A stretch of DNA of 48,256 nucleotides from CAG-877 sp963645945 (GTDB lineage Bacteria; Bacillota_I; Bacilli_A; RF39; UBA660), in assembly GCA_963645945.1 (NCBI GenBank), contig CAVIUA010000031.1, positions 1 to 48,256 on the forward strand, in the 5' to 3' direction. Of the stretch, positions 27,468 through 35,767 are shown piece after piece. The position numbers were made by a program, and so were the translations under genes. Position 1 is the first letter of the stretch; each line of letters opens with the position of its first letter. Below the pieces are notes generated by a model that ran no database searches, was not told the DNA's origin, and worked only from the letters and a program-made list of their open reading frames with translations.

Positions 27468-27493
27468 TTAGACTATTAGTTAACGCGGTCTAA
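27468..27493 (+). promoter_or_regulatory. Inverted repeat in the sigma-gene leader
   Basis: TTAGAC (27468-27473) and GTCTAA (27488-27493) flank a 14-base centre, about 16 bases before the AGGAGG ribosome site of the sigma gene. It could be an operator or a leader hairpin. No clear -35/-10 pair is seen here. Confidence 0.4.
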
Positions 27494-27523
27494 TGGTAAT
27501 ATTATTTTAGGAGGAAAATATAA

Positions 27524-29632
27524 ATGGATTATACTAATATGACAGATGATGAAGTATTTAGTAGTTTATTGCCAACTATTAAGAGCATTTACAATGTATT
27601 TAAATATACCGGCATTTCTTTTGATGATTATTCTGATATTGTATTGGATGAAATATCAGAGATGGATGGAAAAGTAGAAGAGACTGTTTTTAAAAGTAAA
27701 CTTAAAAAAAGAATGAATAATGAAGTAAGTAAGATGTTAACTGATGGTGATACTGCTAGTAGGATAGTTAGTTCTTATTTGGATTTAAAAGTACCTAAAG
27801 TTAATAGTTACGAAAGTGCGGTTAAGGCATTTAAAAAACTTGATTCATTCTTTAATAAATATGATTTTTTTATGGGACAGGAATTATTAATTGATTTACT
27901 TTCTAATAACGAAAAGTTTTCTTCTATGACTAGTTATATTTTAAAAGAAAAAGAAAAGGATATAACTTTAGGTAAATCTGAAGATATATTTGATAGTGAT
28001 TTTTTAATTTATACAGTTAAGACTTATTTTGAGTTACATGGTATGCCAATAAAGGAAAGAAAAGAAGAAATTGATGTTGGTTGTTTTGATTCTTCTTCTG
28101 ATTTGGATATTATTAGTCTTTATATTAATGAATTAAATGCTCCATTATTAAGTTCTGATGAGGAAAGAGATTTACTTGTAAAAATTAAACAAGGTGATAT
28201 GGATGCAAGGGATAAATTTATTGAAAGTAATTTAAGATTAGTTGTTAGTGTTGCGAAAAAGTTTTTGGGCAGAGGGTTACCATTTTTAGATTTGGTTCAG
28301 GAAGGTAATCTTGGTTTGATGAAGGCAATAGATAAATTTGATTTATCATATGATGTAAAATTTTCAACATATGCGGTATATCAAATTAAAATTTTTGTCT
28401 TAAATGCAGTGACTGAACAAAGTAGAAATATTCGAGTACCTATTTTTAAACAAGAGGAATTACGTTCATATATGACTAAGGTTGATAATTTAGAAAAAAA
28501 GTTTGGTATGAATTTAAGTATTGATGAAATTTCTATGATGCTTGGTAAAAGTGTTGATAAAATTATAGAATTAGAAACCTTAAAAAAAGATACTGTTAGT
28601 ATTAATTCTTTGGTAGGGAAAGATAATGATACTGAGTTGGGTGAATTTCTTTCTACATCGGAATCAGTTGAAGATGAAGTTATAGATTCATTTTTGCCAA
28701 AACAAATTATGCAGTTATTAAATGGTTCTAAGTTAAGTGAGAGAGAAAAAGATGTATTGTTATCCAGGTTTGGAATTGGTCGTAGTCATGTTTGGAATTT
28801 AAAAGAACTTTCTAAAAAATATGGAGTTTCAAAAGCTTGGATAGGGCAAGTGGAATTGAATGCTTTGAAAAAACTTCGTCATTTAAAAGCAGTAGAACAA
28901 TTTTCTGTATATATGGATAATCCTGATTTGGCCTTAAAAAAACTAGAAGAGTTTAGGAAAAAACCTGAAAGAAAGAAAAAAAGGAAAACTGGTAAACAAG
29001 GTTCATTACTTAAGAGTATTTATGAATACTTTGATGACTTTAGTAGAGAAGAGGTTAATAGAGTTTTAGATAATCTTAATGAATTTGAAAAAAGATTAGT
29101 ATTTTTACGTTATGGTGAAGACTTAGATAATCCAGTATCTACTGATTCATTTGGCGAAGAAGAGACAAAGAAGTTTTACGGTTCATTAATTCCTAGAATG
29201 AGGAAGAAACTTTATGCTTTACAAGAAGAGGCAAAACCAAAGAAGAATAATAATATTAGGCAGGATGTTTTTTTAACTGAGTCTTCCTTGGTTACAGAAC
29301 TTAATAGAGATGAATATACAAAGTTAATTCAAATATTGAAAAGACCTGATGTTAGTGAGGCAATGACTGGTTTAAGTATGAAAGAGAAAATAATTGTTTC
29401 ATTGAGATTAGGTTATGTTGATGGTAAACATTTTTCAGTAGATGCTATATCAGAATTTTTAGGACTTTCCAATTATGAAGTTTTAAAAACATCAGTTGAA
29501 TTTATGTCTAAACATTCTGATAAAGTAGATAGTATTTTAAATAAAGCAATGGAATTTACTTTAAATTCTGATGCATCAAGTAATTCTAAGACTTTAATTA
29601 AAAATAAAAATTCTGGTGTTACTGAAACGTAA
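27524..29632 (+). CDS. Oversized sigma-70 family factor
   Basis: The 702-residue protein has a sigma core in the middle. Region 1.2 (LDIISLYINELNAPLLSSDEE) begins near residue 194, region 2 (SNLRLVVSVAKKF, LDLVQEGNLGLMKAIDKFD, FSTYAVYQIK) spans about 230-306, then region 3, and region 4 (LSEREKDVLLSRFGIG, LSKKYGVSKAWIGQVELNALKKLR) about 400-460. Ahead are about 190 residues of unknown helices. Behind are about 240 residues with a basic linker (KKPERKKKRKTGKQ) and two more region-4-like units (LNEFEKRLVFLRYGED and LSMKEKIIVSLRLGYV). The tryptophan pair of region 2.3 that opens promoter DNA in sigma-A (YATWWIR) is Tyr286-Gln287 (YAVYQIK). It is probably an alternative sigma, or a divergent main one, acting with the alpha-CTD-like neighbour; that partnership is inferred. 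AGGAGG precedes ATG. Confidence 0.88.
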   Translation: MDYTNMTDDEVFSSLLPTIKSIYNVFKYTGISFDDYSDIVLDEISEMDGKVEETVFKSKLKKRMNNEVSKMLTDGDTASRIVSSYLDLKVPKVNSYESAVKAFKKLDSFFNKYDFFMGQELLIDLLSNNEKFSSMTSYILKEKEKDITLGKSEDIFDSDFLIYTVKTYFELHGMPIKERKEEIDVGCFDSSSDLDIISLYINELNAPLLSSDEERDLLVKIKQGDMDARDKFIESNLRLVVSVAKKFLGRGLPFLDLVQEGNLGLMKAIDKFDLSYDVKFSTYAVYQIKIFVLNAVTEQSRNIRVPIFKQEELRSYMTKVDNLEKKFGMNLSIDEISMMLGKSVDKIIELETLKKDTVSINSLVGKDNDTELGEFLSTSESVEDEVIDSFLPKQIMQLLNGSKLSEREKDVLLSRFGIGRSHVWNLKELSKKYGVSKAWIGQVELNALKKLRHLKAVEQFSVYMDNPDLALKKLEEFRKKPERKKKRKTGKQGSLLKSIYEYFDDFSREEVNRVLDNLNEFEKRLVFLRYGEDLDNPVSTDSFGEEETKKFYGSLIPRMRKKLYALQEEAKPKKNNNIRQDVFLTESSLVTELNRDEYTKLIQILKRPDVSEAMTGLSMKEKIIVSLRLGYVDGKHFSVDAISEFLGLSNYEVLKTSVEFMSKHSDKVDSILNKAMEFTLNSDASSNSKTLIKNKNSGVTET

Positions 29633-29662
29633 TAATTAATAATAGCCGTATAGATAATTTTT

Positions 29663-29671
29663 TGATATAAT
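29663..29671 (+). promoter_or_regulatory. Extended -10 of pgi
   Basis: TGATATAAT lies 18 bases before the pgi ATG, with the AAAGGTGAT ribosome site starting about where transcription should begin. No good -35 is seen. Confidence 0.6.
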
Positions 29672-29688
29672 TAGTTAAAGGTGATTAT

Positions 29689-30894
29689 ATGATTAGGTTT
29701 GATTTTGANNNNNNNNNNGATTTTGATACTTATTCAAAAAAATATATTGATAAGAATCTTTTTAAAAATTATTATGATAAAAAAAATGAAGTATTTAATA
29801 AATTTAATAATAGTAAAATGATAGGTTGGACTAGAGAAATTGATAAGAATATTGTTAATGATATTATAAAAATAAGAGATGAAATAAAGAATAATTCTTC
29901 GTGTCTTGTCGTTATTGGTATTGGAGGATCTTACTTAGGAAGTTTAGCAATAAATAATTTGTTTGATAGCAAATTTAATATAATTTATCTTGGTAATAAT
30001 TTATCTAGTAAATACATTTTAGATACATTTAAATATTTAGAGGATAAAGATTTTTATGTTAACGTTATTAGTAAATCTGGTACTACTATGGAAATTCAAA
30101 TTACTTATTCTTTAATGCTTGATTTTATGAAGAAAAAATATAGTGATGAAGAGATAATTAAGAGGACTATTATTACTACTGATTTAGTTAAAGGTAATTT
30201 AAGAGAAGAAGTTAAAAGTAAAAAATATAGATCTTTTGGTATGCCTGATGATATAGGTGGAAGATATTCTTTAATTACTCCAGCTCATTTATTACCATTG
30301 TCATTTAATATAGATATAGAAAAATTAATTATTGGTTTTAAAACTGGTCTTAATTTAAAAGAAGAAGCTTACTTATATGCAGTTTCTAGAAGATGTTTAT
30401 TTGATGCGGGAAAATACATTGAAAATTTTAGTGTTTATGAACCTTGTTTTAGTAGTTTTTTGGAATGGATTAAACAATTACTTGGCGAGACTGAGGGAAA
30501 AGATAAGAAAGGGATTTTTCCTGTTTCTACTATAGGTACTAGAGATTTACATTCATTGGGACAGTTTATACAAGAAGGAAATCCTATTATATTTGAAACA
30601 TTTATAAAGATAAGAGATATTAATAATAATATTAAATATAAAAATGTAGAATTAGATAAAATTAATAATTTAGTTTTAGATTCAGTGGTAGAAGCTCATC
30701 TTAAGAGTAAAGTATTTTCTAATATAATAGAAATTGATTCTATAAATGAAGAAGCCATTGGTGCATTATGTGCATTCTTTATGCTTAGCGCAGCTTATTC
30801 GGGATATTTATTTGATGTTGAACCTTTTAATCAACCAGGTGTTGAAATATATAAAAAATGTGTTAAAAATAATTTGAGTGAGGCATTAAAATGA
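29689..30894 (+). CDS. pgi: Glucose-6-phosphate isomerase, with a 10-N gap at codons 7-10
   Basis: The enzyme interconverts glucose 6-phosphate and fructose 6-phosphate. Motifs are VIGIGGSYLGS, SKSGTTMEIQI (phosphate binding), GGRYSLITPAHLLP, ETEGKDKKGIFPVS, TRDLHSLGQF and the C-terminal FNQPGVEIYKK. At about 400 residues it is shorter than the roughly 450-residue Bacillus enzyme. Ten N at 29709-29718 are flanked on both sides by the same 8-mer GATTTTGA. Collapsing the duplicate gives MIRFDFDTYSKKY in frame, so the gap is probably artificial. Its TGA stop overlaps the ATG of the PAP2 gene (ATGA), indicating an operon with the next two genes. Confidence 0.93.
   Translation: MIRFDFXXXXDFDTYSKKYIDKNLFKNYYDKKNEVFNKFNNSKMIGWTREIDKNIVNDIIKIRDEIKNNSSCLVVIGIGGSYLGSLAINNLFDSKFNIIYLGNNLSSKYILDTFKYLEDKDFYVNVISKSGTTMEIQITYSLMLDFMKKKYSDEEIIKRTIITTDLVKGNLREEVKSKKYRSFGMPDDIGGRYSLITPAHLLPLSFNIDIEKLIIGFKTGLNLKEEAYLYAVSRRCLFDAGKYIENFSVYEPCFSSFLEWIKQLLGETEGKDKKGIFPVSTIGTRDLHSLGQFIQEGNPIIFETFIKIRDINNNIKYKNVELDKINNLVLDSVVEAHLKSKVFSNIIEIDSINEEAIGALCAFFMLSAAYSGYLFDVEPFNQPGVEIYKKCVKNNLSEALK
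29709..29718. other. Assembly gap (10 N), probably an unmerged contig overlap
   Basis: GATTTTGA sits immediately on both sides of the N run. This is what results when two overlapping contig ends are joined with a fixed spacer. Confidence 0.85.
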
Positions 30895-31514
30895 AAAAGA
30901 AATATTTAATTATAATTAGTATACTTTTAATTATATTTTTAGGAATGTTAGGGATAGTTTTATTTGATAAAGATTTAGTTTTTGATAGTGCAGTTTATAA
31001 CTTTGTTATTAGTTTTAGATGTGATACATTAGATAACTTTTTTAAAACTGTTACCATGCTTGGTAATACTTTGTCTATTGTTGTGATAGTGTGTTTATTT
31101 GTACTTATTTTTAGAAATAAATATAGTTTATTACTTGTAATATCAGCACTAGATTCAGTTATTCTTAATACAATAATCAAACATATAGTTAGAAGAGAAA
31201 GACCTAGTGTATTAAGATTAATTAGTCAAGGAGGATATTCATTTCCATCTGGTCATGCGATGATTTCTGTTTGTGTATATGGATTTTTATTATACTTAGC
31301 TTTTAGTAAGATAAAAAATAAATATTTAAAATATATTAGTTCTTTTCTTTTATTTATGTTAATTATTAGTATTGGACTTAGTAGAATATATGTAGGTGTA
31401 CATTATGCATCAGATATATTAGCAGGATATTCATTAGCGTTAATTGAAGTTATACTTTTAGTTCAATTAGATAAAAAGATAAAAATAAAGGATGGTAAAA
31501 TATGTATAAAATGA
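30891..31514 (+). CDS. PAP2-family membrane phosphatase
   Basis: The 207-residue protein has about five or six membrane helices and the three-part phosphatase signature: KHIVRRERPS, PSGHAM and SRIYVGVHYASDILAG. The family removes phosphate from lipid phosphates such as undecaprenyl pyrophosphate or phosphatidic acid on the outer side of the membrane. The exact substrate is open. It overlaps pgi by 4 bases and the HAD gene by 13 bases, so translation of the three is coupled. Confidence 0.9.
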   Translation: MKKKYLIIISILLIIFLGMLGIVLFDKDLVFDSAVYNFVISFRCDTLDNFFKTVTMLGNTLSIVVIVCLFVLIFRNKYSLLLVISALDSVILNTIIKHIVRRERPSVLRLISQGGYSFPSGHAMISVCVYGFLLYLAFSKIKNKYLKYISSFLLFMLIISIGLSRIYVGVHYASDILAGYSLALIEVILLVQLDKKIKIKDGKICIK

Positions 31515-32227
31515 TAGTTACTGGTTTTGATGGAGTATTAGTAGATGATGACTTAGCTATTTCTTTATCGACAATGTTAGAAATTGATAGAATAAGAAGA
31601 AAAGGCTATTTATTTACTATTGCGACTAGTAGATGTTTGGGTGATATTTTATATTATAATAGAGATTTTTCTTTTTTAGATTATGTTATAGCGAGTGATG
31701 GAGCTGTTGTTTATGATGTAAATAAAGAAAAAGTAATATTTAAAAAGGCTGTTTCAGTTAGTTGTATTAGAAAGATTTATAATACTTTTACTAGTCATGA
31801 TATTTATGCATGTAGAAAAGATCGTAAATTTAAATTATTGGGACTTGATGATATTACTGATGTATATAAATTAGAGATAGTTTGTTCTAGTCGTGATGAT
31901 AGTTTAGAAGTTATTGATAAGTTTAAAAGTTTAAATTTAAAGATTAATTACTTTGAACAATATATTAATGATACTTATTATGTTGATATAGTTAGTTTAG
32001 ATATTGATAAGTTTGTTGGTGTAGAGAAGATTTGTAATAAGAAAAAGATTTCTACAGAAGAAGTTGTTTCATTTGGTGAATACTATAATGATATAAATCT
32101 AGTTAAAAATACTGGTCTTGGTGTTTCAATGGATAATGCAATAAAAGAAGTAAAAAAAGTATCTAAGAAGTGTACTTTTTCAAATTTAAATAAAGGTGTA
32201 GAAGAATTTATAAAAAATAATTTTTAA
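31502..32227 (+). CDS. HAD-fold protein of the Cof type with a degenerate active site
   Basis: The 241-residue protein has the length and order of a Cof/YbiV-type HAD phosphatase (type IIB cap). Motif I, normally DxDGT, reads GFDGV: residue 8 is Gly instead of the nucleophile Asp, with Asp10 kept. Motif II is ATSR, then SDGAVVYD follows as usual. Motif IV, normally GDxxND, reads GEYYND. Loss of the nucleophile and the Asp-to-Glu change predict that it cannot act as a phosphatase. It may be a binding or regulatory relative. The frame is otherwise intact with AAAGGATGG upstream of ATG 31502, so it is not a simple wreck. Confidence 0.83.
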   Translation: MYKMIVTGFDGVLVDDDLAISLSTMLEIDRIRRKGYLFTIATSRCLGDILYYNRDFSFLDYVIASDGAVVYDVNKEKVIFKKAVSVSCIRKIYNTFTSHDIYACRKDRKFKLLGLDDITDVYKLEIVCSSRDDSLEVIDKFKSLNLKINYFEQYINDTYYVDIVSLDIDKFVGVEKICNKKKISTEEVVSFGEYYNDINLVKNTGLGVSMDNAIKEVKKVSKKCTFSNLNKGVEEFIKNNF

Positions 32228-32273
32228 AATTAGATTAGTTGTATTATAATATGGAATTGAAGGAGAAATGGCT

Positions 32274-33119
32274 ATGAGATTAAAAGTTAAGGAGAATGGG
32301 GAATTACTTTCATATTTATATGATAATTTAGATATGCCTAAGAAGAAGATTAAACAGTATTTAACACATGGATCTATTTATGTTAATAATGTTAAGACTA
32401 GACAATATAATTATCCATTGATTAATGGTATGGAAATTGTAATTGATACGGATAATAAGAATAAAAAAGTATTACCATTTGATATTGTATTTGAAGATGA
32501 TAATATAATTGTTGTGAATAAGCCGGCTGGTCTTTTAACTATCGCAACTGCTAAGGAAAAAGAGAAGACACTTTATCATATTGTATCAGATTATTTAAAG
32601 AGTAATAATCATAGTGCTAGAGTTTTTGTAGTACATAGATTAGATAAAGATACATCTGGTATTGTTGTTTTAGCTAAGAATGAAAGTATTAAAAGACAAT
32701 TACAAGATAATTGGAATGAATATGTAACATTAAGAGAATATGTTGCGGTTGTACATAATAAGTTAAAAAATAAGTCTGGTAGGATAGTACAGAATTTAAA
32801 AGAGACTAAGACAAATTTAGTATATGTTACGAAAAAAGATGATGGTAAAGAGGCTATTACTAATTATAATGTTGTGAAGGAAAATGATAAGTATTCATTA
32901 GTTAGTATAAATATTGAAACTGGTCGTAAGAATCAAATAAGAGTAGCTTTTGCGTCACTAGGTAATGCAATTCTTGGAGATACTAAATATGGTATAAAAG
33001 ATGAGTTTAGTCGATTATATTTACATGCAAATAGATTAAAGATGTATTATCCAGCTATTAAAAAAGATATTTTATTTGAAACTGCTAATCCGGTTGAATT
33101 TAAAAAAGTTATAAAATAG
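32274..33119 (+). CDS. RluA-family 23S rRNA/tRNA pseudouridine synthase
   Basis: From ATG at 32274 the protein has 281 residues. This ATG is preferred over the one 6 bases upstream because the GGAGA site is too close to the first. An S4 RNA-binding domain comes first (MPKKKIKQYLTHGSIYVNN), then the synthase domain with NKPAGLLT, the catalytic Asp near residue 120 in HRLDKDTSGIVVLAKN, and GRKNQIRVAFASLG. It converts specific uridines in RNA to pseudouridine. Which of RluA, C or D it is cannot be told. The stop codon overlaps the ribosome site of the next gene. Confidence 0.9.
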   Translation: MRLKVKENGELLSYLYDNLDMPKKKIKQYLTHGSIYVNNVKTRQYNYPLINGMEIVIDTDNKNKKVLPFDIVFEDDNIIVVNKPAGLLTIATAKEKEKTLYHIVSDYLKSNNHSARVFVVHRLDKDTSGIVVLAKNESIKRQLQDNWNEYVTLREYVAVVHNKLKNKSGRIVQNLKETKTNLVYVTKKDDGKEAITNYNVVKENDKYSLVSINIETGRKNQIRVAFASLGNAILGDTKYGIKDEFSRLYLHANRLKMYYPAIKKDILFETANPVEFKKVIK

Positions 33120-33128
33120 GAGCTAATC

Positions 33129-34280
33129 ATGAAAAAAGTATTAATAGTTGTACTTGGTGTTATGGTAGTAGGTCTTTTAGGTTTTGTTTTTACTAATAAT
33201 AGTAAAGTTGATAATAAATTAAATAAAGATATAAAAGTAAATAAAAATATTAATAGTAATGAGTTGTTTTCTAAAGAGTATGAGAATGCTCAAGTTAAGC
33301 TTGATAATATGTCTTTAGAAGAGAAGGTAGGGCAATTATTTTTAGTTAGATATGATAAGAATATGGCTTTATCTTGGATAAATGATTATTATGCTGCTGG
33401 TTATATTTTATTTGCAAAAGACTTTGATAATCATACTAAAGAGTCTATAAAAGAGGAACTTTCTTTATTAAATAAAAGTAGTAAAATACCTTTGGTATTT
33501 GCGGTTGATGAAGAAGGTGGATATGTTACTAGAGTTAGTAGATATAAGGCTTTTAGAGATGAGAAGTTTTCTTCTCCTAGGAATGTTTATGATTCACTAG
33601 GTGAGGAAGGTTTAGAAAGTATTGAAAAGGAAAAGGGAGAGTTGTTATTATCTCTTGGAATTAATTTAAATTTAGCACCAGTTGCGGATGTTTCAGTTGA
33701 TAGTAATGATTTTATTAATATTAGAACATTTAATAGAGATGCTAAAGAGACTGCAAATTTAATTGGTCTTATGGTAGATTACGCAAATGAAGTTGGAATA
33801 TCTTCTTCTTTAAAGCATTTTCCTGGATATGGTAATAATGTTGATACACATACAGGTGTTGCGATAGATGAGAGAAGTTATGATAACTTTTTAAATAATG
33901 ATTATTTACCATTTGAAGAAGGAATTAAAAGGAAAGTTCCAAGTATATTGGTATCACATAATATAATTAAATGTATAGATAGTGAATATCCAGCAACTTT
34001 AAGTGAAAGGATCGTTACCGGAGAGTTAAGAAATAAACTTAATTTTTCTGGTATAATTATCACAGATGACTTATCAATGGGTGCTGTTTCATCTTATGTT
34101 GATGATAATAGTGCAGCTGTTTTAGCAATAAATGCTGGTAATGATTTAATTATTACTTCTGATTTTGTTAATATGTATAATTCAGTTATTGAAGCAGTTA
34201 AGATTGGTAAGATCAAAATAGAAACTATTGATACTGCGGTTAAAAGAATTTTAGCTTGGAAAAGTATTTATAATATGTAA
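33129..34280 (+). CDS. nagZ: Glycoside hydrolase family 3 beta-N-acetylhexosaminidase, NagZ-like
   Basis: The 383-residue protein begins with a single hydrophobic signal or anchor (VLIVVLGVMVVGLLGFVF) and no lipobox, so it is secreted or anchored outside. The GH3 domain shows EEKVGQLF, FAVDEEGGYVTR, NLAPVADV, KHFPGYGNNVDTHTG with the catalytic His loop of NagZ-type enzymes, and DDLSMGAV with the nucleophile Asp near residue 313. It should cleave GlcNAc from muramic acid in peptidoglycan fragments. It lacks the second GH3 domain of beta-glucosidases, as NagZ does. It lies between rluA-type and asnS genes with short spacers. Confidence 0.88.
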   Translation: MKKVLIVVLGVMVVGLLGFVFTNNSKVDNKLNKDIKVNKNINSNELFSKEYENAQVKLDNMSLEEKVGQLFLVRYDKNMALSWINDYYAAGYILFAKDFDNHTKESIKEELSLLNKSSKIPLVFAVDEEGGYVTRVSRYKAFRDEKFSSPRNVYDSLGEEGLESIEKEKGELLLSLGINLNLAPVADVSVDSNDFINIRTFNRDAKETANLIGLMVDYANEVGISSSLKHFPGYGNNVDTHTGVAIDERSYDNFLNNDYLPFEEGIKRKVPSILVSHNIIKCIDSEYPATLSERIVTGELRNKLNFSGIIITDDLSMGAVSSYVDDNSAAVLAINAGNDLIITSDFVNMYNSVIEAVKIGKIKIETIDTAVKRILAWKSIYNM

Positions 34281-34291
34281 GGAGAATTTAT

Positions 34292-35671
34292 ATGATAATA
34301 GATGTTAAAAAATTATATGAAAAGTTAGATGATTATAAAGGGAAAGAAGTTATACTTCAAGGTTGGATTCGTAATCATCGTAAGCAAAAAGAGTTTGGTT
34401 TTATAGATTTTAATGATGGTACTTTTTTTAAAAGTGTACAAATAGTTTATGATGACAAGTTAGAATCATTTGATGAGATTCAATCTTTACATATCGGTTC
34501 TGCTATAGAAGTAGAAGGTATGGTAGTTGAATCTCCAGCTAAGGGACAAGAGTTTGAAGTTCAAATGAAGAGTTATAAATTACTTGGTGATTGTCCAGAG
34601 GATTATCCTATTCAGCCAAAGAGACATAGTAGAGAATTTTTAAGAGAACAAGCTTATCTTAGACCTAGAACAAATTTATTTAATGCTGTTTTTAGAGTTA
34701 GAAGTGTAACTGCTTATGCAATACATAAATATTTCCAAGAAAATGGATATGTTTATTTCCACGCTCCATTAATAACAGCATCTGACTGTGAAGGAGCTGG
34801 AGAAATGTTCCAGGTTACAACACTTGATTTAGATAGAGTTGCTAAATTAGGAAAGGTTGATTATAGTAAAGATTTCTTTGGTAGACAAGCAGCACTTACT
34901 GTTTCTGGACAATTACAAGCTGAAACATTTGCTTTGGCTTATAAAAAGACATATACTTTTGGACCAACTTTTAGAGCAGAAAATTCTAATACTAAAACTC
35001 ACGCTAATGAATTTTGGATGATTGAACCTGAAATTGCTTTTTGTGATTTAAATGGTGATATGGATATTATGGAAGAAATGCTTAAGTATGTTGTTAAATA
35101 TGTACTTGATAATTGTAAAGAGGAAATGCAATTCTTTGATAGTTTTGTAGAAAAAGGTTTAATTGAAAAACTTACTAAGTTAATTTCTAGTGAATTTGTT
35201 AGAGTTACTCATGAAGAAGTTATTTCTATATTGAAAAAGGCTGATGTTAAATGGGAATTTGAACCAGAGTATGGTGAGGATATCGCAAAAGAACATGAAA
35301 AATATATTACTGAGTATTTTGGTGGACCAGTATTTATTAAAGATTGGCCAAAAGATATAAAGGCATTTTATATGAAACAAAATCCAGATGGAAAAACTGT
35401 TGCGGCAGTTGATTTGGAAGTACCAGGTGCTGGTGAATTAATGGGTGGATCACAAAGAGAAGAAGATTATGATAAGTTAGTTAGTCGTATGGATGAATTA
35501 AAAATGGATAAAGATTCACTTGAATGGTATTTAAATTTACGTAAATTTGGTGGATGTTATCATTCTGGATTCGGTATGGGATTCGAACGTTTATTAATAT
35601 ATTTAACTGGTGTTGAAAATATTCGTGATGTAATACCTTATCCTAGAACTCCAGGTAACTGTGAATTTTAA
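34292..35671 (+). CDS. asnS: Asparaginyl-tRNA synthetase
   Basis: The 459-residue class II enzyme charges tRNA-Asn with asparagine. It has an N-terminal OB-fold anticodon domain (VILQGWIRNHRKQKEFGFIDFNDG) and the class II catalytic domain: FRAENSNTKTHANEFWMIEPE (motif 2) and GFGMGFERLLIYLTGVENIRDVIPYPRTP (motif 3). The HANEF and GELMGGSQREE segments fit AsnRS rather than AspRS. The matching tRNA-Asn is at 18228-18304. Start ATG follows AAGGAG 9 bases after nagZ. There is no T-box in front of it. Confidence 0.95.
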   Translation: MIIDVKKLYEKLDDYKGKEVILQGWIRNHRKQKEFGFIDFNDGTFFKSVQIVYDDKLESFDEIQSLHIGSAIEVEGMVVESPAKGQEFEVQMKSYKLLGDCPEDYPIQPKRHSREFLREQAYLRPRTNLFNAVFRVRSVTAYAIHKYFQENGYVYFHAPLITASDCEGAGEMFQVTTLDLDRVAKLGKVDYSKDFFGRQAALTVSGQLQAETFALAYKKTYTFGPTFRAENSNTKTHANEFWMIEPEIAFCDLNGDMDIMEEMLKYVVKYVLDNCKEEMQFFDSFVEKGLIEKLTKLISSEFVRVTHEEVISILKKADVKWEFEPEYGEDIAKEHEKYITEYFGGPVFIKDWPKDIKAFYMKQNPDGKTVAAVDLEVPGAGELMGGSQREEDYDKLVSRMDELKMDKDSLEWYLNLRKFGGCYHSGFGMGFERLLIYLTGVENIRDVIPYPRTPGNCEF

Positions 35672-35688
35672 TATTATTAATAAACAAT

Positions 35689-35718
35689 AAAGACATTTTG
35701 ATAAAAAGTGTCTTTTTT
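35689..35718 (+). terminator. Terminator after asnS
   Basis: AAAGACA (35689-35695) pairs with TGTCTTT (35709-35715), with further TTTT/AAAA pairing inside, and is followed by T. The tail merges with the next promoter. Confidence 0.75.
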
Positions 35719-35726
35719 GGTATAAT
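35718..35726 (+). promoter_or_regulatory. Extended -10 before the broken Fic gene
   Basis: TGGTATAAT, directly after the asnS terminator. A start near 35733 would give a leader of about 35 bases. Confidence 0.55.
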
Positions 35727-35767
35727 GTTTGATATATCATTATTAATATAATGGAGGGATTATTTTC

